Position numbers and translations under genes: made by a program
Shown: in pieces, positions 35,199 to 45,300 of the stretch
How the letters are laid out: each line of letters opens with the position of its first letter
Position numbering within the stretch: the first letter of the stretch is position 1
DNA from: Dawidia soli
GTDB taxonomy: Bacteria; Bacteroidota; Bacteroidia; Cytophagales; Cyclobacteriaceae
Length of the DNA stretch: 64,000 bases
Direction: 5' to 3'
Assembly: GCF_018598185.1 (NCBI RefSeq)
Contig: NZ_JAHESC010000033.1
Coordinates: 1 to 64,000, forward strand
The notes under the pieces: model-generated
Database searches by the model: none
Told to the model about the DNA's origin: nothing
The model's input: only the letters and a program-made list of their open reading frames with translations

Positions 35199-36545
35199 TC
35201 AGATTTTACCGGTGATAAACAGTAGGCGATAGTATATCGACAACGCGGCGATATTTGCCTGCAAATAGTTGAATCGGGTTTCCTGGTAGAGATTATCGGC
35301 TTCCAGAAGATCGGTGAGCAGACCGAGCTGGTTGAAATACTTTGTGTTTTGGATGTCGTAGTTTGTTTGGGTCTGCTGGATGGATTTTTGAATGACATGC
35401 ATCCGATGCATGGTCTCATTATATTTTATGGCCAGCGCCCGGGCCTCTTGCTTAACGTTGTCTTCGATCCAGGCTTTTTGTTGGCTGATGGTAGTTTCCT
35501 GCAGGCGGACGGACTTGATCCGATGTTTGTTCTGGTATAGCGATGATATTTCATACGACACTTTCACGCCCGCAACCCCCACAGCGACTGTCTGCGCTAC
35601 CGGTGGAAACATCAATGTATTGGGGTAGTTGAGGCCATAGCCGCTAAACAAAGTAACCGTGGGGTGATTATAGGACTTCACCAGCCGGGCCCGGTTTTCC
35701 TGCAGGGCGATATTCTTTTGAATCTTCAGCAGCGCGTAAGTGCCCGAATAATCCTCCAGAAAGCCTGCGAATGCCACGCTGTCCAACAGTCCCAGCGACA
35801 TGGTATCGGAAGGGATGATTCTGGTGTGCTCGTGTAGGTTCAGCAGTGTATTTAGTTTCTGATTGCTGATGAGGTAGTCGTTTTCGGCGGTGGTTTTACT
35901 AAGTAGTGTGATCGATAACAGCACGTCGGCCCGTAGTACGTCGCTTTTTGTAACCTTACCATTGGCATACAGGGCGTCGATGTTTTTCGAGCGCTCGCGG
36001 GACCGGGCTACCTGGTCGTCTATGAGCAGCTGCTGGAAATGAAGCTTGATCATTTCCAGGTATTGAAGCGCTACCTGTAATCCGATCGTTGCTTCCTGCT
36101 CGCGCGTGTTGATAGACGCCAGCTCGCTTCTGTAGTGAAGGTCCGTAACAACCGACCGCTGCCGGCCACCCGCGTACAGGTTAACGGATGTTTCCACACC
36201 CAGTGCACCGGCATTGGCCGTTGGCGGTTTGGGTATTTCGTGCGAATTCCCCAGTACGCCGTCGTACAACCGTACGTTGCTATACCGCTGATAGGAAGCG
36301 TTGGCGTGGACCCGCGGCAGCGCTCCGGCTTTGGCCTCGGCCAGGTTAGCCTGCATGACGTCCTCCTCGGTCTTCAAGGCACTGACGGATTTGTTAGACG
36401 TCCTGGCATATTGTATTGCCTGCTGCAACGATAAAGACAGCGTAGCACTGTCTGGGATTTGTGCGTTGATCTCGACTACTGACACGAACACCAGTGCACA
36501 AAAGAGCCCCAGCCTTATCGTGGTTTTAATACTTCCAGATTTCAT
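35199..36545 (-). CDS. TolC-family outer-membrane channel
   Basis: 448 residues with signal peptide (IRLGLFCALVFVSVVEINAQ) and the two-repeat efflux-protein structure (LSLQQAIQYARTSNKSVSALKTEEDVMQANLAEAKAGALPRVHANASYQ; later TLFSGYGLNYPNTLMFPP). Its partner genes for the adaptor and exporter are immediately downstream. It differs clearly from the TolC protein at 27831-29186, so each pump has its own channel. Confidence 0.93.
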   Translation of the reverse strand: MKSGSIKTTIRLGLFCALVFVSVVEINAQIPDSATLSLSLQQAIQYARTSNKSVSALKTEEDVMQANLAEAKAGALPRVHANASYQRYSNVRLYDGVLGNSHEIPKPPTANAGALGVETSVNLYAGGRQRSVVTDLHYRSELASINTREQEATIGLQVALQYLEMIKLHFQQLLIDDQVARSRERSKNIDALYANGKVTKSDVLRADVLLSITLLSKTTAENDYLISNQKLNTLLNLHEHTRIIPSDTMSLGLLDSVAFAGFLEDYSGTYALLKIQKNIALQENRARLVKSYNHPTVTLFSGYGLNYPNTLMFPPVAQTVAVGVAGVKVSYEISSLYQNKHRIKSVRLQETTISQQKAWIEDNVKQEARALAIKYNETMHRMHVIQKSIQQTQTNYDIQNTKYFNQLGLLTDLLEADNLYQETRFNYLQANIAALSIYYRLLFITGKI

Positions 36546-36563
36546 GATGTATGTTATTTTCCA

Positions 36564-37211
36564 TTACAGAATCGATTTCCCTGATCCGGGCGACAGCTTC
36601 GCATTCAATATCTCCGTGTCATACAGGAAGTAGGTGAACGGCAAACGTCCGTCACTGTTTGCCATGTGCTCGGATGTGTCTCGTTCTACCCATTCGGGTA
36701 GCACCAGGTCGTCGGCTCCGGTACTTTCGATCTTTTCGATAAAGTCTTTTGTCACCAGGATGTAGTTGTGGCTCGGTATATCGTTCTTCAACAGATTGTG
36801 CGCCGTTACGAGCGCTTCTCCATACAGCTTTTTAAATCCATAGAGCTTGTATTCTGCAATAGAGCCAAAATGAACGATCAACTTCAGGGAGAGCTCCAAC
36901 GCAGCCAATTGTCGTGTGTTGTTCAGGTCGCGAAGCTTTCTCTTGAAAGCGATCAGCATCACCTCATACTGGCGTACAAGCTCTTTTAGCGTTGGCGGTG
37001 GTCCGTATCGGTAGAACAGTACAGCATCGCCTTCTATTTCCGACACTTTCAAATTCAGGATGTTGGAGTGTAAGATGACGGATAGTAATTCCGCGACGAT
37101 TTTGCGACCCGAATGTATATCGGTATCGTGCACGAATTTGGTGAAGCCGCTGATGTCGGGGATAAAGATCATTCCCTGCCGTACGGTTGTCTTTGGTTCT
37201 GTCTGAATCAT
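36564..37211 (-). CDS. DUF2652 / class-III-cyclase-like protein
   Basis: A 215-residue protein of the DUF2652 group, related to class III nucleotide cyclases. It has the two metal-binding aspartates expected at the cyclase active site: D19 in FIPDISGFTKF and D62 in EIEGDAVLFY. It lacks the usual purine-specifying residues I can recognise, so catalysis is uncertain; it may bind a nucleotide or lipid instead. It is the first gene of the efflux operon, 18 bases before the TolC gene, and follows the AraC regulator by 125 bases. This unusual link suggests a regulatory or accessory role for the pump. Confidence 0.8.
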   Translation of the reverse strand: MIQTEPKTTVRQGMIFIPDISGFTKFVHDTDIHSGRKIVAELLSVILHSNILNLKVSEIEGDAVLFYRYGPPPTLKELVRQYEVMLIAFKRKLRDLNNTRQLAALELSLKLIVHFGSIAEYKLYGFKKLYGEALVTAHNLLKNDIPSHNYILVTKDFIEKIESTGADDLVLPEWVERDTSEHMANSDGRLPFTYFLYDTEILNAKLSPGSGKSIL

Positions 37212-37238
37212 ATGTATTTTCGATTACATCCTACCCTG

Positions 37239-37270
37239 CAAATCATAGATGCTTTGGAAATTGACAACAA
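37239..37270 (-). promoter_or_regulatory. Candidate promoter of the efflux operon
   Basis: On the minus strand TTGTTG (37270 to 37265) is followed after 17 bases by TATGATTTG (37247 to 37239), close to the TTG-N17-23-TAnnTTTG consensus but with one extra base inside the -7 box. It stands 28 bases before the first gene. Confidence 0.35.
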
Positions 37271-37336
37271 TATTCCCCTGTCCTTCGGTGGAAGGTGTTT
37301 TTTGTACGCGAACTCTTGTTTGAATGGAGTCGCTGA

Positions 37337-38209
37337 CTACGTGCTGTATGATTTGAAATTTTTTCTGAACCGTCCCGGCGAGAGGTTGGCTAGTTTGGTA
37401 AAAAGCCGGTTGAAGTACTTGTGGTCGTCGTACCCCAGCAGTGCCGCGATTTCTTTCACACTCAAGTCGGTGTAGCAAAGCAATCGCTGCCCTTCCCGAA
37501 ACATTTCCTGTTGAATAAAGTAAGTCGTTGTAAAACCCGTTACCGATTTTATGGTGTCGTTCAGATAGCTGGTCGAAAAGCTCATGAGGCCGGCATAGTC
37601 GCCGGGCTTCTTCAACTCGCGATAGTGCTTCTGCACCAGTCGCTTAAACTTCCTGGCAAGCTCAATGCTGCGTTGTGGATGCACGCCCGCCAGGGCATTG
37701 CTATTCGCTTGAAATGCCGATGCGATCTTGTATATGCTGGGTGCCACGAGCGCAGTAACGGCCGATTTATGAAGACCTCCGAAGGCGCCATCGTGGTAGG
37801 TTTGAAAGAGCAGCTCGAAATACCGGGTAAACCAAAGCAGGTCGGCTGCGGATAAAGGTAACAGGGGGTCTTTCAGTAAGGTATCTTCGATCATCAGCCG
37901 GGCGTCGTCGTTCACCAGCTTATTGTCCAGGAACAGTATCCATCCGTCGCTGTTCTTGTTGAACTTGATCACGCGCTGGATTTGTCCCGGCAACAGGAAT
38001 GCAAGGGTCTTGCGGGCAACTGACACCTTCTTAAAATCTACCAGTAGTTCGGCGCCGCCCGTCGTCAGCATCAGGCAAATGAAATGGTCGTTGCGATGAA
38101 GCTGGCTGATGTCGGCAAACAGCGAGGAGATAAAAGAGTTGCTAACTCGTTCTATCCGGAGACCCGATATATTCTCTTGGAGTTGCCATATAGGTATCTT
38201 GGTATTCAC
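37337..38209 (-). CDS. AraC-family transcriptional regulator
   Basis: A 290-residue regulator: cupin-like N-terminal sensor (residues 15-110, with FKKVSVARKTLAFLLPGQIQRVI), then a C-terminal double helix-turn-helix (about 190-290: KKPGDYAGLMSFSTSYLNDTIKSVTGFTTTYFIQQEMFREGQRLL and VKEIAALLGYDDHKYFNRLFTKLANLSPGRFRK). It is encoded upstream of and co-directional with the efflux operon, so it probably activates the pump when it binds a substrate (inference from position). Confidence 0.92.
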   Translation of the reverse strand: MNTKIPIWQLQENISGLRIERVSNSFISSLFADISQLHRNDHFICLMLTTGGAELLVDFKKVSVARKTLAFLLPGQIQRVIKFNKNSDGWILFLDNKLVNDDARLMIEDTLLKDPLLPLSAADLLWFTRYFELLFQTYHDGAFGGLHKSAVTALVAPSIYKIASAFQANSNALAGVHPQRSIELARKFKRLVQKHYRELKKPGDYAGLMSFSTSYLNDTIKSVTGFTTTYFIQQEMFREGQRLLCYTDLSVKEIAALLGYDDHKYFNRLFTKLANLSPGRFRKNFKSYST

Positions 38210-38344
38210 TGTAGTTAGAACGTAAACTGCAATGCAAAGGTACAGGGTGAGGCCGTATTAAGGTCGCACGTTTCACGGCTTGGGGTGGACAAATCACGTA
38301 TTTACTCCAAGGGTGGTCTTCCGCGGAAAGACCACCCCGAAGCC

Positions 38345-39187
38345 CTACGATAATTTCATTATTCCTTTTACATATCCGATGGATTCGGCTAAGCCCGCCA
38401 CCGGGTCGTCGCCATCCTTTTCATATTCAAAGGCCACGGTGCCCTGGTAATTGATCTTCTTCAACGCTTGAATGACAGCCGGAATGGGAATGACACCGCG
38501 GCCTATTTCGATGGCCCCGCCGTCGGCGGCGCGTTTGTCGACGTCTTTCATGTGGAGGTCGTAGAGACGGTCTTTATATTTTTCAATGAAGGCGACGGGA
38601 TCCTGGCCGATGCGGACCACGTGGCCGATGTCGATGCAGAAGCCGATGCGTTTGTCGAGGTCTTTGATCCTGGCGTATACGTCCGCGGGGCTGGAATACA
38701 TTTCATCCCCCGGGCCGTGATTGTGGATGGCCACCTTGATGTTGTGCGTCTTTACCTTTTCGTTGACCATCGGCAACAGGGAATGTTTGGGTACGCCGAT
38801 GATCATTTCGAGCTGCGCGGCGGCAGCGTAGCGGAAGGTAGTGTCAACTTCCTGCTCGGTGTTCATGTAGATGACACCGGCGCCGTAGAGGCGAAGGCCC
38901 GAGGCGTTGACTTTTTCGGCCATCTGCCGAACGTCCTCGATAGGGCTTTTCAGCGGCATGTGCATGTCTTTCAATGCTACGCCGGTAAGCCCCAGGCGCT
39001 TGGAGATCCTGATCACGTCGTCCAGGTTGAATTTGCGCAAGGTATACGAGGCCAGGCCAAGCTTCAGCGTGACGTCGGCCGGTGGGAGGGACGTTGCTGT
39101 GGCGGCCTGGGCCATAGCGGGTGTCAGGCCGAGAGCGGCGGCCGATAGGCCAAGTGTCTTTAGAAAGGAGCTTCTGGATTGGATCAT
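38345..39187 (-). CDS. Xylose-isomerase-like TIM-barrel sugar isomerase/epimerase, exported
   Basis: 280 residues with an N-terminal export signal of Tat-like form (SRSSFLKTLGLSAAALGLTPAMAQA) and a xylose-isomerase-like TIM barrel. Metal-ligand and substrate regions are recognisable: KVAIHNHGPGDE, GFCIDIGHVVRIG, LHMKDVDKR and TVAFEYEKDGDD. Related enzymes isomerise or epimerise keto-sugars such as hexuloses or inositols; the substrate is unknown. It stands alone between the AraC gene and the membrane regulator. Confidence 0.85.
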   Translation of the reverse strand: MIQSRSSFLKTLGLSAAALGLTPAMAQAATATSLPPADVTLKLGLASYTLRKFNLDDVIRISKRLGLTGVALKDMHMPLKSPIEDVRQMAEKVNASGLRLYGAGVIYMNTEQEVDTTFRYAAAAQLEMIIGVPKHSLLPMVNEKVKTHNIKVAIHNHGPGDEMYSSPADVYARIKDLDKRIGFCIDIGHVVRIGQDPVAFIEKYKDRLYDLHMKDVDKRAADGGAIEIGRGVIPIPAVIQALKKINYQGTVAFEYEKDGDDPVAGLAESIGYVKGIMKLS

Positions 39188-39350
39188 AAGGGATACTGTT
39201 TCGTTGCTATAAAAGATAACAATTCTACAGGGGATGGCTTACGCCTGAATTAACAAACCAATTAATACAGCCCGGGAACGATCTACAGGCTATATTTTCG
39301 GGCTATTTTTTACATAAGCGGTGGACCCGCACCGGCGTGAACACCGCGTG

Positions 39351-41978
39351 TCAGGAAATGACCTGTTCGAATGTCTTTGGATAATTTTCAGCGTAGAGCG
39401 CTTTGTATTCCTTTACAAAGTGATCGTACCACGTTTTGGCCAGCGAGTATTTTCCCTTGTTGTTGAGGATCGAGCACTTGAGCACCAGTGCCTCCTGGTT
39501 GATGCTGTCGTACTTGAAGATGATGTCGGCGATTTCCAACAGGGCATGATCGTGACGGTTGACGTCCAGCTTTTGCGAGTAGGCCAGCAGGCTGTCGATA
39601 ACCATGTTCGAGACATCTGACTTGTAATTGTCCAGCCACCCCGCCGTCAGGTTGGGCACCAGGTTTCCGCGTTTTACACAGCGCATGAGAATGTCCACGG
39701 TTTGGTGGGTGATGTCGCCGGCACTATGGAGGATTTTGGAAGCGATCTGATAATCGCAAAAGACGCCTTCGCCGATGACCAGGCGTACATAGTTGTGCGT
39801 GTTCTCGATCTTGATGTCGCCGATCTCTTCAAAAATAGCTCTCAGTTTGGTAATGGTAACATTGCGGTTGTTTCGGGCGCTGATCTCGTCTTTTTCGGAC
39901 CACAGATGTTCGCGGAGCGAGGCCGTCGAGATACCCTTTTCCTGCTTGACGGACGAAAGGACGAGCAACACAAAGAGCTCTTTGAGTGTAGTGCTGAACT
40001 TCGAAGTGATGTCGTTGCCGTTTTTATCGAATACCTGGAAGTCGCCAAAGAGAAATACCGTCGAGACGATCTTTCTGTCTTCGGGAAGCGCATTGATTAT
40101 TTCGGTCCCTTTTACCAGGTGGCCGATCGGATCGGGATCCGACAGGGGCTGCAGCGTGATCTTGTCGCCGGTGAAGACCGCGTGTGGTTGTCCAACCCTG
40201 CGTTTGGATAAGAGCTGATAGGCCAGGGCTATTCCCAAGATGCCGGCGATCCCGATGATCCAATAGTTGCCGGCGTGTTGCCGGCTGCCGGCCGCTTGTA
40301 CAACATCTTCTTTTCGAAGGGGAGGATAACTAATAGAGTAAACATGCACGGTATAGGCGGTGTCGGGCTTCGCGTTCTTGTGGGCGGTTACGGCGATGAG
40401 CTCTTGTGTGGCTTTCGAGAGGAACAGGTCGCAGAACGAGTATTCGTCGTGGAACTGAAAGGGGATGGAGTCGGCAAAGCCGGTATATCGCGCATCGCTC
40501 AGCAGGTATTTACGCAGCCTCAGAGAGCCGTGGTATTTGTTTTTGGGAAAGCTCAAAACATAAAAGCAGCTGTCCGCTTCGTTGACGATGAGTGAATTCG
40601 AGAACGCGATCTCTTCGTCGCCATGCTCCTTGAATTCCCACACTTTTTTTACAGTATGCGTTTTCAGATCGTAGGAGTAGAGATCATAGTAGCTCTGCGG
40701 GAATAATTCCTGCTTGCCGCTTTCGGATCCGTAGCCGCCAAATATGTATGCCGTGGTTTGGGATGCCGTGAGTCCGAGCGCGCTCAGGTAGCGTGGTGGT
40801 ATGGAATCGCCCGCGGTCTGAACAGATTCCCAGGCGTGTTTCTTCGCGTTATAGCGGCGGAATTTGTTTTTGTAAACATAGTACCCGTAGCCGCCAAAGG
40901 TATACAATGTCGAGTCGAAGGGATTATAGAACTTATTGTTGTGCCAGTAGTGCGGCTGCTTATACATCTTGAGCCCGTTTTCCCACGTGCTGTTCGCGAA
41001 ATCAAAATGCGAATAGACGTTTGATCGGAAATCGTAGTTGATGAGCTCCCCGGTTTCAGGAACATAGACCAGCTGGTTGGCGTCGATATAAGCCACGTTG
41101 CCTTCCGCGGCGTTCACTTTTTCCAGGATACCCGTTAGCGTATTGAATGTCGTGAGATTTTTGATGTCGGAGATGTATAGGTTTCCGGTGGTCGGGTCGA
41201 ATGCCGCCGAAGGATATTTGCCGGTCTTAAATTCTGTTTTATGGCTCCAGGTGATATGGCGGTCGATGAGCCAGATCGGGTTTCTGACCTGCGCCAGGTG
41301 CTCCAGCGTGTTGTCATACACTTCGTTTGTCCCGTGATTTCGTAAGTCCCATGCCAGGCGATTCCTTCCGCCGTCCAGGGATATACGAATGTCTTTGATG
41401 ATCATCGGCGGCACATCGGCGGTTTTGAACTTTCCGAAATCGTGGCTGCCGAAGAACAACCGGAACTGTTTGATCTGTGCCGCGGGAAACGCGTGTGTTT
41501 TGACCTTGTTGTTCCAGGTTATGGAGACAAGGTTCTTGCGCGTGTCGAACCTGATCGTAATGGTTGCCCAGGGAAAAGGGCGGTTTCCCCATTCAAAGCG
41601 CTTGATGCCGAGCTCTTCGTAATCAAAATAGACGTCTGTCTTCTGGTTATTGATGATAAAGTTAAAGTCATGGAAGCCTTCGGTTTCAGGGCTGGAAACC
41701 AGGTCGAAGTTCAGGGAGTCGTTCGCAACGATGCGCATCACATAACCATAGGTATTAAAGAGACGCTTCAGGCGAAATGTAAAAGAGACCTCTATATCAT
41801 CGGAGGTCTGAAATGCAGATGCCGGTGTGAGGTTGAGGGATGTCCGGAAGTCTTTGGCGACCTCGTGCGATGCAAACTCAAGGCCATAGGTGGTCTCCGG
41901 GTACTTGTTCTGCGCGAACGTACCGATAGAATAGATCAGGACAAGGACTGTATAGACAGGTAATCTGAGACTCGACAT
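39351..41978 (-). CDS. Membrane-spanning regulator: LamG/kelch sensor, one TM helix, winged-helix DNA-binding and TPR-like domain
   Basis: An 875-residue protein. Residues 1-22 are a signal peptide (LPVYTVLVLIYSIGTFAQ). About 30-230 is a concanavalin/LamG-like beta-sandwich, and 240-560 a kelch/galactose-oxidase-type propeller (YTFGGYGYYVYKNKFRRYNAKKHAWESV, AYIFGGYG). A single helix follows (about 568-590, WIIGIAGILGIALAYQLL), and the cytoplasmic part starts at residue 591. Residues 640-735 form a winged helix (FGDFQVFDKNGNDITSKFSTTLKELFVLLVL and ARNNRNVTITKLRAIFEEIG), and the end resembles the TPR/BTAD part of SARP-type regulators. It should detect a ligand outside and bind DNA inside. It lies back to back with SusC/SusD genes, so it probably controls them (inference). 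Confidence 0.8.
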   Translation of the reverse strand: MSSLRLPVYTVLVLIYSIGTFAQNKYPETTYGLEFASHEVAKDFRTSLNLTPASAFQTSDDIEVSFTFRLKRLFNTYGYVMRIVANDSLNFDLVSSPETEGFHDFNFIINNQKTDVYFDYEELGIKRFEWGNRPFPWATITIRFDTRKNLVSITWNNKVKTHAFPAAQIKQFRLFFGSHDFGKFKTADVPPMIIKDIRISLDGGRNRLAWDLRNHGTNEVYDNTLEHLAQVRNPIWLIDRHITWSHKTEFKTGKYPSAAFDPTTGNLYISDIKNLTTFNTLTGILEKVNAAEGNVAYIDANQLVYVPETGELINYDFRSNVYSHFDFANSTWENGLKMYKQPHYWHNNKFYNPFDSTLYTFGGYGYYVYKNKFRRYNAKKHAWESVQTAGDSIPPRYLSALGLTASQTTAYIFGGYGSESGKQELFPQSYYDLYSYDLKTHTVKKVWEFKEHGDEEIAFSNSLIVNEADSCFYVLSFPKNKYHGSLRLRKYLLSDARYTGFADSIPFQFHDEYSFCDLFLSKATQELIAVTAHKNAKPDTAYTVHVYSISYPPLRKEDVVQAAGSRQHAGNYWIIGIAGILGIALAYQLLSKRRVGQPHAVFTGDKITLQPLSDPDPIGHLVKGTEIINALPEDRKIVSTVFLFGDFQVFDKNGNDITSKFSTTLKELFVLLVLSSVKQEKGISTASLREHLWSEKDEISARNNRNVTITKLRAIFEEIGDIKIENTHNYVRLVIGEGVFCDYQIASKILHSAGDITHQTVDILMRCVKRGNLVPNLTAGWLDNYKSDVSNMVIDSLLAYSQKLDVNRHDHALLEIADIIFKYDSINQEALVLKCSILNNKGKYSLAKTWYDHFVKEYKALYAENYPKTFEQVIS

Positions 41979-42076
41979 AACACGTAAATGTTCTCCCCGC
42001 AGTGACCGGAAAATTGTATTTCAAGATATAAAAAAGGGATTTTTTGAGCAAAAGAACGTTTGCAGGCAGATCGTGG

Positions 42077-42102
42077 AACGGCCCCTTTCAGGGCCGTTAT
42101 TT
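42077..42102 (+). terminator. Attenuator-like hairpin upstream of the first SusC gene
   Basis: AACGGCCC / GGGCCGTT is a perfect 8-bp stem with a CTTTCA loop followed by ATTTT on the plus strand, 206 bases before the SusC start. No plus-strand gene ends just upstream, so it may be a leader attenuator or it may block antisense readthrough. Confidence 0.4.
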
Positions 42103-42188
42103 TCCCGCCGGATTCGATCCATGGTTTATTCACGGCTATCGGGACCGATCCCAATGGCACCTTTTCGTAAAAATTCAGATAGAAAAAT

Positions 42189-42223
42189 GCCATTAATAGC
42201 AGTGTTAATAACGGCATTAATAG
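42189..42223. promoter_or_regulatory. Three TTAATA boxes at 12-bp spacing
   Basis: TTAATA occurs at 42193, 42205 and 42217, exactly 12 bp apart, within GCCATTAATAG...GTTAATAAC...GGCATTAATAG. The site is between the divergent membrane regulator and SusC genes, 85-119 bases upstream of SusC. Direct repeats of about 11-12 bp are typical of winged-helix (OmpR-like) regulators, so this is a candidate operator. Confidence 0.6.
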
Positions 42224-42307
42224 GGGGCATCTACCTTGTTTCACCGAAAGCGATGGAAGTCGTTTTTCAAACGAACGTCCTAATTCCTTAAACAACCCCT
42301 AACCCTA

Positions 42308-45300
42308 ATGCTTATGAGTAAAAAATACTTGTTTGTGCTCTTCTTCCTTGGATCTGCCGATTGGGTTGGCGCCCAAACCGTCAGTGCCCGGCGGGTGTTT
42401 TCAGAAGACAGTGCGCCGCCGCCACAAACATCTTTAGCGGTGCAAATGCGCGCCGGAGCACCCGGTACCGTGCCGACGATCGTAACCGTGTCAGGCACGG
42501 TCAGCGATGAGTCTGGCGTGACGATGCCTGGCGTGAACGTCATTGAGAAAGGCACGACCAATGGCACCACGACCGATACCGCGGGGAAGTATACGCTAAC
42601 GGTAGAAGGTCCCTCGTCAGTGCTGGTGTTTTCCTTCATCGGCTATCAAACGCAGGAGATAGCCGTCCAGGCCCAGACGTCGATCGCTGTGACATTGGCC
42701 AGTGATGTGGCCACGTTGAACGAAGTCGTGGTAGTGGGGTACGGTGAGCAGAAGAAGGTAAGCCTGACGGGCGCGGTAGCCTCCGTGCGAAGTGAAGAGC
42801 TCATGACCACCCGGCACCAGAACGTTCAGAATATGATGACGGGAAAGGTGCCAGGGGTACGCGTGGTGCAGCGCACATCCGAGCCCGGCAACTTCGACAC
42901 GCAGTTCGACATTCGTGGCTTCGGTGCGCCTCTTATTATTATAGACGGCGTACCCCGTGACAACATCGCCCGTATCGATCCCAGTGAGATTGAAAGTATC
43001 TCCGTTCTGAAAGATGCTTCGGCGGCGATATATGGTGTACGAGCGGCCAACGGCGTGGTGCTGATCACCACCAAGACCGGTCAGCCCGGACGCGCCAGGA
43101 TTGAATACTCGGGCTACTACGGCATGCAAAACGTTATCGGTTTGCCCAGGCCGGTAGACGTCATAGACCGGTATACCCTGGCAAATGAAAAGAGCATGCA
43201 CACTGTAAATGGACCGGTGCTTCGCTATACCGACGACGACTTTGCGCCGTTCCGGGACGGCTCGCGCCAGGGCACGGATTGGTATGACGATGTTATGCGA
43301 AACACGGCGCCGCAATATCAGCACAACCTGACGGTCAGTGGCGCATCGGAAGACAAACGGGTCGACTACTTCATAAACCTGGGGTATATGAATCAACAAG
43401 GTTACTACCGCAGCGACGACCTCAACTACGACCGGTATAACGTGCGGGCTAACATCGGCGCGCAGATCACGCAGCGCATCAAGGCGTCTATGAAGATCAG
43501 TGGGATCGTAGAGCAAAAGAACAGCCCGTACGCCAATCAACCCCAGGATATCTATGGTGCCTTGTGGCGCGCGCAACCCAATGAGCAGTATTACGCCAAC
43601 GACAATTCTGCCTATTTATTCAAGACCCTGTTCCTTCACCCCGGCGCCATCACCGACGCCGGCATCTCGGGGTATCGCCGCGACGATAACCGTTGGGTGC
43701 AGAGTCAGTTCCAGCTGGAGTACAAGGTGCCCTATATCGAGGGCCTGCTGGCGAAAGGTATGTTCAGCTACGATATGCGTTTCAACGAGAACCGGCAATA
43801 CCGTAAAACCTATACGAGCTATGCGTACGACCCGGTAACGGAAGTTTACATTCCGAACCTTCAAAACGCTCCTGGAAATTTCACCCGTAACTATTACAGC
43901 CTGCCTTCGTCGCTGATGCAGCTGTCGCTGAATTATGGAAGAACGCTTTTCTCGCATCACAACATCAACCTGCTGGTGCTCTATGAGGAAAGCACGCGCA
44001 AAGCGGACAACTTCTTTGCATCACGTGAGCTGGGGCTGCCGATGGATTACCTTTTTGCCGGCAAAGCGCAGAATCAGATCGGTAACAGCAACATCAACGA
44101 TATCTGGGAGACCGCCAACAAAGGTCTTGTAGGAAGATTAAATTATGACTTCAAGGGAAAGTACATGGTGGATTTTGCCTTCCGCTATGACGGCTCTTCC
44201 AAATTCCCTCCCGGAAAACAGTGGGGTTTCTTCCCGGCCGTATTTGCCGGCTGGCGCATTTCGGAAGAAGACTTTTTTCATTTCGATTTCGTAGACAACC
44301 TCAAGGTTCGGGGTTCGTGGGGTGAAATGGGCGACGATGGCGCATCCAGCTATCAGTTTATCTCGGGGTACGACTATCCGTACAACGGCAGTAACCAGGG
44401 CCTGCCCGGAGGGCATGTATTAGGCGGCACGTTTGTCAACTCGTTGGGTTTTCGTAACTCACCGAATCCGAACATTACCTGGTATACGGTGCAAACCGCG
44501 AACATCGGGTTGGATGCCGACTTCCTGGGCGGAAAGATCGGATTTCAATTCGACGTCTTCCGTCGGAACCGCGCGGGGCTGCTCGCCAACCGCCTGGTCA
44601 GCGTGCCCGGCTCGTTCGGCGCGACCATGCCGCAGGAGAACCTGAACAGCGATCAGACAAAAGGCCTGGAGCTTGGGCTGACACACCGCGGCCGCGCGGG
44701 GCAGGTATCGTACACCGTGACGGGCAACGTCTCGTATACCCGTACGAAGAACCGCTATATAGAGCGGGCACGCGCCGGTAATTCTTACGACAACTGGCGA
44801 AACAATACCAACGGCCGCTACAACGACGTGTGGTTCGGCTGGGGTGATGCCGGCCAGTTCACATCGTACGAAGAGATCGCCCACTATGGCGTCTATACCA
44901 GCCGGAACACGCTGCCCGGCGACTACCGCTACGAAGACTGGAACGGCGACGGTGTGATAGACGACGGAGACCGGCATCCTATTGCCACAACGCTCAACCC
45001 CGCCAGCAACGACGTGACCGGCGGCAACGCAAAAAAGAACAACCCGTTGCTCAACTTCGGGTTGACGCTTTCGGCAGCGTATAAAGGCATAGACCTTACG
45101 GTGCTGTTCCAGGGATCGGCCCTGTCTTATGTCGCCAATAAAGAAATGATGATCGAGCCGCTGGCCTTCGACGGAAACGCGCTGGAACAGTTTATGGATC
45201 GCTGGCGTCCGGAAGATCCGAAAGCCGATCCCTATAATCCCGCCACCAAATGGATTCCAGGGTACTACGCCTACACCGGTACAAACATTGATGAGAACTC

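Noticed and set aside
42617-43576. 319-residue minus-strand frame
   Set aside because: Antisense to the plug region of SusC.
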